DNA from: an uncultured Muribaculaceae bacterium | Lineage (GTDB): Bacteria > Bacteroidota > Bacteroidia > Bacteroidales > Muribaculaceae | Assembly (NCBI GenBank): GCA_910578665.1 | Contig: CAJTQU010000036.1 | Coordinates: 1-10,699, forward strand | Length of the DNA stretch: 10,699 bases | Direction of reading: 5' to 3' | Shown: positions 7,364 through 10,699 of the stretch, piece after piece | Layout of the letters: the number at the start of each line of letters is the position of its first letter | Position numbering within the stretch: position 1 is the first letter of the stretch | Notes under the pieces: generated by a model | The model's database searches: none | The model's input: only the letters and a program-made list of their open reading frames with translations | Told to the model about the DNA's origin: nothing | Position numbers and translations under genes: made by a program

Positions 7364-7371
7364 CAAAATTA
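7364..7371 (-). promoter_or_regulatory. Putative -7 element for nadC
   Basis: Read on the - strand this is TAATTTTG, a match to the Bacteroidetes -7 box TAnnTTTG. It would start transcription near 7357, about 60 nt before nadC. No TTTG is found at the expected -33 distance, which would fall inside rlmH, so the support is weaker than for the facing + strand promoter. Confidence 0.4.
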
Positions 7372-7380
7372 GCAAAAAAT

Positions 7381-7854
7381 ATGGAAATTACTTTGTTAGT
7401 TATGGGGAAAAGTACGTCACGGGTGTTCTCGGAGGCCGTAGGGGATTATCTGGACAGACTTAGGCATTATGTGCCGTTTTCGCTGCGCGTCCTGCCTGAT
7501 GTGCGAAATGTGCGCAATATGTCTGCCTTGCAGCAGAAAGAGGCTGAGGGCAGGGCGTTTATGGCCGCATTGCAGCCTTCTGATTTTGTGGTCTTGCTGG
7601 ACGAGCGCGGAAAGGAATACAGTTCTATGGAATTTGCCGCATATTTGCAGGGCCGAATGAGTGCCGGCTTAAAGCGTGTTGTTTTTGTGGTGGGCGGTCC
7701 TTATGGATTTTCGCCCGAGATGTACGAAAGGGCGGCGCATAAGATATCATTGTCGCGCATGACGCTCACGCATGAAATGATACGCCTGCTGTTTGTGGAA
7801 CAGGTGTATCGTGCCATGACAATATTGCGCGGCGAGTCATACCACCATGAGTGA
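7381..7854 (+). CDS. rlmH: 23S rRNA (pseudouridine-1915-N3)-methyltransferase RlmH
   Basis: A 157-residue SPOUT-class methyltransferase that uses S-adenosylmethionine to methylate pseudouridine 1915 in helix 69 of 23S rRNA, acting on assembled 70S ribosomes. Length is exactly typical. Visible marks: MEITLLVMGK at the N-terminus, LDERGKEYSS (73-82), VVGGPYGFS (103-111, the trefoil-knot SAM loop), LSRMTLTHEMIRLLFVEQ (124-141), VYRA (142-145) and the C-terminal YHH (154-156) that contributes to the active site. The ATG at 7381 follows the AT-rich nadC/rlmH gap. The same frame stays open far upstream, antisense to nadC, but the family match begins here. The gene converges on the helicase gene, with 11 nt between stops. 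Confidence 0.96.
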   Translation: MEITLLVMGKSTSRVFSEAVGDYLDRLRHYVPFSLRVLPDVRNVRNMSALQQKEAEGRAFMAALQPSDFVVLLDERGKEYSSMEFAAYLQGRMSAGLKRVVFVVGGPYGFSPEMYERAAHKISLSRMTLTHEMIRLLFVEQVYRAMTILRGESYHHE

Positions 7855-7865
7855 TGTGTTTTTGG

Positions 7866-9194
7866 TTATTCCTGCCGCTTGTGCTTGTGGCGGTATTGAC
7901 GCTGTTTTTCACCGGCCCGGGCTTTTTTTTCATCTTTAGTCTTGGTGTTTGCGGTTGTGTTTTTCTTTCCTTCGGTGTGCCTCCTGCCCTTGCTGTGTAA
8001 CGGTTTTCCATTGTGCTTGTTGTCACGGCCGTAATGCCTGGCCGGGTCGTATTTCGGAGTTTTGCCGAGGCCGGAGGGTACTTCTTCTTTGCGTATTTCG
8101 TAACCCAGGAATTTTTCTATAGCGCCGAATCTGGGCATGTCGCGGTCGCTGACCAATGTCACTGCTTTGCCTCCGGCACCGGCCCGGGCTGTTCGGCCTA
8201 TGCGGTGCACATAGTCTTCCACCTCGCGAGGTACATCGTAATTGACTACCATGGCTATGTCGTCTATGTCTATACCGCGTGCCACTATATCCGTGGCCAC
8301 GAGCACGTCTATGCGCGAGGCCCGGAATGACAGCATGACTTCCTCGCGGCGTGTCTGTTCAAGGTCTGAGTGCATTTCGGCGGCTTTTATGCCGGCGCTG
8401 CGCAGCATGCGTGTCAGTTCTTTGACTTTTAGTTTTGAAGATACGAAGACGATCACGCGGTTTGTCTGTGCCGATGTGAGGAGATGTCTCATAAACCCTT
8501 CTTTCTGCGGCTCGTAGAGTACGGCCGCGCTTTGGTCTATACCTTCGGCCGGTTTGGTAACAGCGGTTTTGACCTCTACCGGATTGTTCAGAAGCGAAGC
8601 CGCCATCTGTTTGATCTTAGGAGGCATTGTGGCTGAGAACATCAGGGTCTGGCGTTCTTTAGGCAGGTGGCTGGCTATAGACATTATGTCATCGTAGAAT
8701 CCCATGTCAAGCATGCGGTCTGCCTCGTCTAGGATAAAGAAACTGACTTGTGACAGGTCGCAATATCCCATTTGCAGATGTGCCAGCAGCCGCCCGGGAG
8801 TAGCGATAAGAACATCTGCGCCTTTTCGTATTCCGCGTTCCTGTAGAGAAAAACCGCGTCCGTCAGTGCCTCCGTAGATGGGTAGGGAACTTACAGGCAG
8901 ATAGTATGCGAAACCCTCCATCTGTTGGTCTATCTGCATGGCTAGCTCGCGTGTAGGGGTCATTATCACGCAATTTATGGCATCGGTCGGATAGTTGCCG
9001 TATGTAAGGCGTTCTATAACCGGGAGCAGATATGCGGCGGTCTTTCCCGTGCCTGTCTGGGCTATAGCCATAAGGTCGTGTCCCTCCAGAGCCGGGGGGA
9101 TGGCCATTTCCTGTATGGGGGTGCATTGGTCGAAATGCATGGCATCAAGGGCGTCAAGCAGGTCGTCTCCTAAGTCGAGCTCGTCGAAATACAT
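7866..9194 (-). CDS. DEAD-box ATP-dependent RNA helicase, RhlE-like
   Basis: A 442-residue RNA helicase that unwinds short RNA duplexes with ATP, typically in ribosome assembly, mRNA decay or cold adaptation. All motifs are present: Q motif FDQCTPIQ (21-28), I AQTGTGKT (45-52), Ia PTRELA (80-85), Ib TPGR (132-135), II DEAD (156-159), III SAT (187-189), IV VIVFVSS (247-253), V ATDIVARGID (300-309) and VI HRIGRTARAG (330-339). After about residue 375 the two-domain core gives way to a Lys/Arg/His-rich, low-complexity tail of about 65 residues that probably binds RNA. RhlE-type proteins often have such tails, but subfamily assignment needs a tree. The start at 9194 (MYFDELDLGDDLL) fits the family. 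No Shine-Dalgarno sequence and no TAnnTTTG promoter are seen upstream. The last 60 codons include an A8 run (T8 at 7923-7930 on +). Confidence 0.94.
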   Translation of the reverse strand: MYFDELDLGDDLLDALDAMHFDQCTPIQEMAIPPALEGHDLMAIAQTGTGKTAAYLLPVIERLTYGNYPTDAINCVIMTPTRELAMQIDQQMEGFAYYLPVSSLPIYGGTDGRGFSLQERGIRKGADVLIATPGRLLAHLQMGYCDLSQVSFFILDEADRMLDMGFYDDIMSIASHLPKERQTLMFSATMPPKIKQMAASLLNNPVEVKTAVTKPAEGIDQSAAVLYEPQKEGFMRHLLTSAQTNRVIVFVSSKLKVKELTRMLRSAGIKAAEMHSDLEQTRREEVMLSFRASRIDVLVATDIVARGIDIDDIAMVVNYDVPREVEDYVHRIGRTARAGAGGKAVTLVSDRDMPRFGAIEKFLGYEIRKEEVPSGLGKTPKYDPARHYGRDNKHNGKPLHSKGRRHTEGKKNTTANTKTKDEKKARAGEKQRQYRHKHKRQE

Positions 9195-9370
9195 GGGTAG
9201 GTGTTTTTAGTGGTGGCCTGGCCGGCCTGTATTTTTTTGTGGGGATTGCCAGTGTGCTGTGGCGATGGGTGCCGGTGTTTGTTTGTCCGTAACTCCGTTA
9301 ATCAAGACAGCGGGTTATCCCGTTGTGGGGACACTCCGCTGTCTTGTATTGGTTGTGTATGTGTGTCAGA
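9195..9370. other. Intergenic region between rplI and the helicase gene
   Basis: 176 nt without a credible gene. It holds the 9303-9346 inverted repeat and, nearer the helicase, a GC block with the palindrome GGCCGGCC (around 9217-9226) followed on + by a T7 run. Short frames crossing it continue antisense into flanking genes and are not credible. I found no consensus Bacteroidetes promoter on the - strand, so how the helicase gene is expressed is unclear. Confidence 0.6.
9303..9346 (-). terminator. Inverted repeat after rplI, possible terminator of the rpsF operon
   Basis: An 11-bp perfect stem (CAAGACAGCGG at 9303-9313 with its complement at 9336-9346) encloses 22 nt that can form a small inner stem (TCCC 9318-9321 with GGGA 9328-9331). 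It lies 25 nt past the rplI stop, where a terminator is expected. The following - strand sequence is GATTAACGG, without a U-run, so it may instead be a partial terminator, an mRNA 3'-end stabiliser or an attenuator before the helicase gene. Confidence 0.45.
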
Positions 9371-9814
9371 TTATTCTGCTACTACTTCGAAAGGTATCTC
9401 TACCGCAACTTCTTTGTGGAATTTAACGATTGCCACGTAGTTGCCAACCTCTTTTACAGTACCGTTGATAGAGATGAGCTTGCGATCCACATTGTGGCCG
9501 AGCTTTTCGAGGGCTTCTGCAATCTGGATGTTGTTTACAGAACCGAAGATAGTGCCGGTCGTGCTGGCCTTGGCGCCGATAGTGAGTGAAACGCCTTCGA
9601 GGGCTGCAGCGGCAGCTTTGGCGTCTTCCAGCATCTTGGCAATCTTGTGTGCGCGCTGTTTCTGGTTTTCGGCGAGCTGCTTGAGTGCAGATGCGTTGGC
9701 TATCACAGCCTTACCCTGTGGGATAAGGTAATTGCGGCCATAGCCATCTTTTACTTCGACAACATCGTCTTTGTAGCCCAGGTTGGCTACGTTTTCTTTG
9801 AGTATGATTTTCAT
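9371..9814 (-). CDS. rplI: 50S ribosomal protein L9
   Basis: A 147-residue large-subunit protein that binds 23S rRNA with its N-terminal domain, while a long helix holds the C-terminal domain away from the ribosome; it helps keep reading frame. The N-terminus MKIILKENVANLG and the signature DGYGRNYLIPQGKA (23-36) are diagnostic. A helix-forming Ala/Lys/Gln stretch (about 42-73) is the connecting rod, and residues 74-147 form the C-terminal domain (TGTIFGSVN at 87-95). Full length for the family. It is the last gene of the rpsF-rpsR-rplI operon, 37 nt after rpsR, followed by an inverted repeat. Confidence 0.98.
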   Translation of the reverse strand: MKIILKENVANLGYKDDVVEVKDGYGRNYLIPQGKAVIANASALKQLAENQKQRAHKIAKMLEDAKAAAAALEGVSLTIGAKASTTGTIFGSVNNIQIAEALEKLGHNVDRKLISINGTVKEVGNYVAIVKFHKEVAVEIPFEVVAE

Positions 9815-9851
9815 AAAATTTTTGCTTATGTTGTTGAATAAATGATGGTGC

Positions 9852-10121
9852 TTATTTCATAAGGTCAGTCACGTAGGGCAGCAGGGCCAGATGGCGGGCA
9901 CGCTTTACGGCCTGGGCTACACGACGCTGGAATTTCAGAGAAGTACCGGTGATACGGCGAGGCAGGATCTTGCCCTGTTCGTTGAGGAACTTCTTGAGGA
10001 ATTCGGGATCCTTATAGTCAATATATTTGATACCACTGCGTTTGAAACGGCAGTATTTTTTCTTCTTTACGTCTACTGAGAGGGGAGTGAGGTAACGTAT
10101 TTCGCTATTATTCTGTGCCAT
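9852..10121 (-). CDS. rpsR: 30S ribosomal protein S18
   Basis: An 89-residue small-subunit protein that pairs with S6 on the 30S platform and contacts 16S rRNA. Diagnostic parts are KKKYCRFKRSG (20-30), IDYKDPEFLKKFL (34-46) and GKILPRRITGTSLKFQRR (50-67), followed by AVKRARHLALLPY. It keeps a lone cysteine (Cys 24) and has no paired zinc-binding cysteines. It starts 5 nt after the rpsF stop and has a strong ribosome-binding site encoded inside the end of rpsF, which fits balanced expression of the S6:S18 pair. Confidence 0.98.
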   Translation of the reverse strand: MAQNNSEIRYLTPLSVDVKKKKYCRFKRSGIKYIDYKDPEFLKKFLNEQGKILPRRITGTSLKFQRRVAQAVKRARHLALLPYVTDLMK

Positions 10122-10126
10122 AATGA

Positions 10127-10525
10127 TTAATCCTCCTTGGTGGTTTGGGTTTCTGTTTCAGCAGCGGTAGCTTCTACGGGAGCCTGGGCGGCCTTTTCGG
10201 CGCGCACGTGGCGGCGTTTTTCAGCATATGCTACTGCATATTTGTCAAGACGGAATGTGAGGAAGCGGATTACGCGCTCGTCACGGCGGTATACGGTATC
10301 CAGCTTCTTTACAATTGTCGGATCGCCCTTAAACTCAAAGAGGCAATAGAATCCTGTGGACTTCTTCTGGATGGGGTAGGCCAGTTTGCGCAGGCCCCAC
10401 ATCTCTTCGTTTACCATCTCGCAGCCGTTGCTCACGAGGAAGTCTTTGAATTTTTCTACCGCTTCCTTCATCTGGACGTCAGACAAAACGGGAGTTAAAA
10501 TGAAAACGGTTTCGTACTGATTCAT
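10127..10525 (-). CDS. rpsF: 30S ribosomal protein S6
   Basis: A 132-residue small-subunit protein that forms a heterodimer with S18. The ferredoxin-like domain covers residues 1-100: NQYETVFILTPVLS (2-15), WGLRKLAYPIQKKSTGFY (43-60) and YRRDERVIRFLTFRLDKY (79-96). A charged Ala/Glu/Thr-rich tail follows from about 108, unstructured and variable in this family. First gene of the operon; its ATG at 10525 follows a leader of about 84 nt that holds a likely promoter and a structured RNA. The last codons (AAG GAG GAT) double as the rpsR ribosome-binding site. Confidence 0.98.
   Translation of the reverse strand: MNQYETVFILTPVLSDVQMKEAVEKFKDFLVSNGCEMVNEEMWGLRKLAYPIQKKSTGFYCLFEFKGDPTIVKKLDTVYRRDERVIRFLTFRLDKYAVAYAEKRRHVRAEKAAQAPVEATAAETETQTTKED
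10131..10138 (-). promoter_or_regulatory. Shine-Dalgarno site of rpsR inside the rpsF 3' end
   Basis: On the - strand this reads AAGGAGGA, a near-perfect anti-16S match, 9 nt before the rpsR ATG and spanning the final Lys-Glu-Asp codons of rpsF. Other genes in the window have no comparable site, which is usual for Bacteroidetes. Confidence 0.75.
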
Positions 10526-10566
10526 ACGTTAATAAATGGATTTGTTAATGTTAATTAATTGGGAAC

Positions 10567-10604
10567 AAGTATTCTGCAATGCCCTGTCAGGCGGCATTAT
10601 ACTT
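10567..10604 (-). ncRNA. Putative S6:S18-binding leader of rpsF mRNA (autoregulatory element)
   Basis: On the - strand the leader folds into two helices. P1 is AAGUAU (10604-10599) with AUACUU (10572-10567). P2 is AAUGCC (10598-10593) with GGCAUU (10583-10578). P2 closes a loop GCCUGACAG and stacks directly on P1 at the 5' side, while the 3' side has a 5-nt internal loop, GCAGA. A CCG triplet (10594-10592) sits where P2 meets its loop. A small hairpin with an asymmetric internal loop and CCG is how I recall the published S6:S18 leader motif, in which the protein pair binds its own mRNA. The helices are seen; the function is inferred from position and resemblance. Confidence 0.65.
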
Positions 10605-10615
10605 CTTTCCGGCTG

Positions 10616-10646
10616 CAAAGTTAGTGATTTTTGCCGAATTGGCCAA
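10616..10646 (-). promoter_or_regulatory. Promoter of the rpsF-rpsR-rplI operon
   Basis: Read on the - strand, TAACTTTG (10623-10616) is an exact Bacteroidetes -7 box. TTGG (10646-10643) lies 19 nt upstream as a 3-of-4 match to the -33 TTTG. Transcription would start near 10609, about 5 nt before the structured leader, giving a 5' UTR of about 84 nt. Confidence 0.75.
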
Positions 10647-10699
10647 GCTCCCTGCATAAAACTTTCAGGGCTGACGCATCTTAATTTTTTACAACATCA
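10624..10699. other. Upstream region at the right window edge
   Basis: Apart from the -33 box of the rpsF promoter, no gene is visible here. A weak 5-bp hairpin (CCCTG 10650-10654 with CAGGG 10666-10670) and a T6 run near 10685 are present. They may belong to control sequences of a neighbouring gene beyond the edge, which cannot be judged from here. Confidence 0.4.

Noticed and set aside
6451..7380. A 310-codon upstream extension of the rlmH frame, antisense to nadC
   Set aside because: RlmH homology and its normal 157-residue length start at the ATG at 7381. The upstream part is Ser/Arg/Thr-rich antisense translation of nadC.
7923..7930. T8 run as a firm intrinsic terminator for rlmH
   Set aside because: The preceding GCCCGGGC is self-complementary without room for a loop, so no stable hairpin precedes the T-run. 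Kept only as a speculative point.
9217..9226. GGCCGGCC palindrome as a regulator site
   Set aside because: An 8-nt GC palindrome alone is weak evidence, and no matching operator or second copy is seen.
9201..9589. Small + strand frames starting in the rplI/helicase gap
   Set aside because: They run antisense into rplI, show no ribosome site and have Cys/Trp/Val-rich translations typical of non-coding frames.

Overview
The window looks like chromosomal DNA from a member of the Bacteroidales (a gut Bacteroidetes; a Muribaculaceae-like genome is possible, but I cannot place it firmly). Three things point there. The ribosomal genes run rpsF-rpsR-rplI with nothing between rpsF and rpsR. The promoters carry the Bacteroidetes -7 element TAnnTTTG instead of a sigma70 -10 box. 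Most genes lack a Shine-Dalgarno sequence. The window divides into an accessory envelope/polysaccharide operon on the left and conserved housekeeping genes on the right.

Left, about 3-4898, + strand: four genes packed with gaps of 17, 19 and 18 nt. They are a hexapeptide acyltransferase whose 5' end lies outside the window; a membrane-anchored protein joining a CapA (poly-gamma-glutamate-type) metallophosphoesterase-fold domain to a complete SGNH/GDSL hydrolase; a fold-type III PLP-dependent decarboxylase; and a CarB/PylC-like ATP-grasp ligase. The operon ends at a 14-bp GC-rich terminator hairpin. Together they suggest making an amine or amino acid, ligating it, and attaching or removing acyl or amide groups on a surface polymer. 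The substrate is unknown. This is the most unusual part of the window and probably the tail of a larger capsule or exopolysaccharide locus to the left.

Middle, 4970-7854: on the - strand, nadC (quinolinate phosphoribosyltransferase) is followed 40 nt later by a secreted alpha-amylase that resembles the Bacillus AmyE type more than the Bacteroides SusG type. rlmH (23S rRNA pseudouridine methyltransferase) diverges from nadC on the + strand. Promoter-like elements in the nadC/rlmH gap point toward each other, so the two 5' leaders would overlap.

Right, 7866-10699, - strand: a DEAD-box RNA helicase converges on rlmH with only 11 nt between the stop codons. To its right lie rplI, rpsR and rpsF. 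The rpsF leader contains a consensus promoter followed at once by a two-helix RNA element with a CCG. It resembles the known S6:S18 autoregulatory leader. No mobile elements, tRNA or rRNA genes, CRISPR arrays or large repeats were seen.
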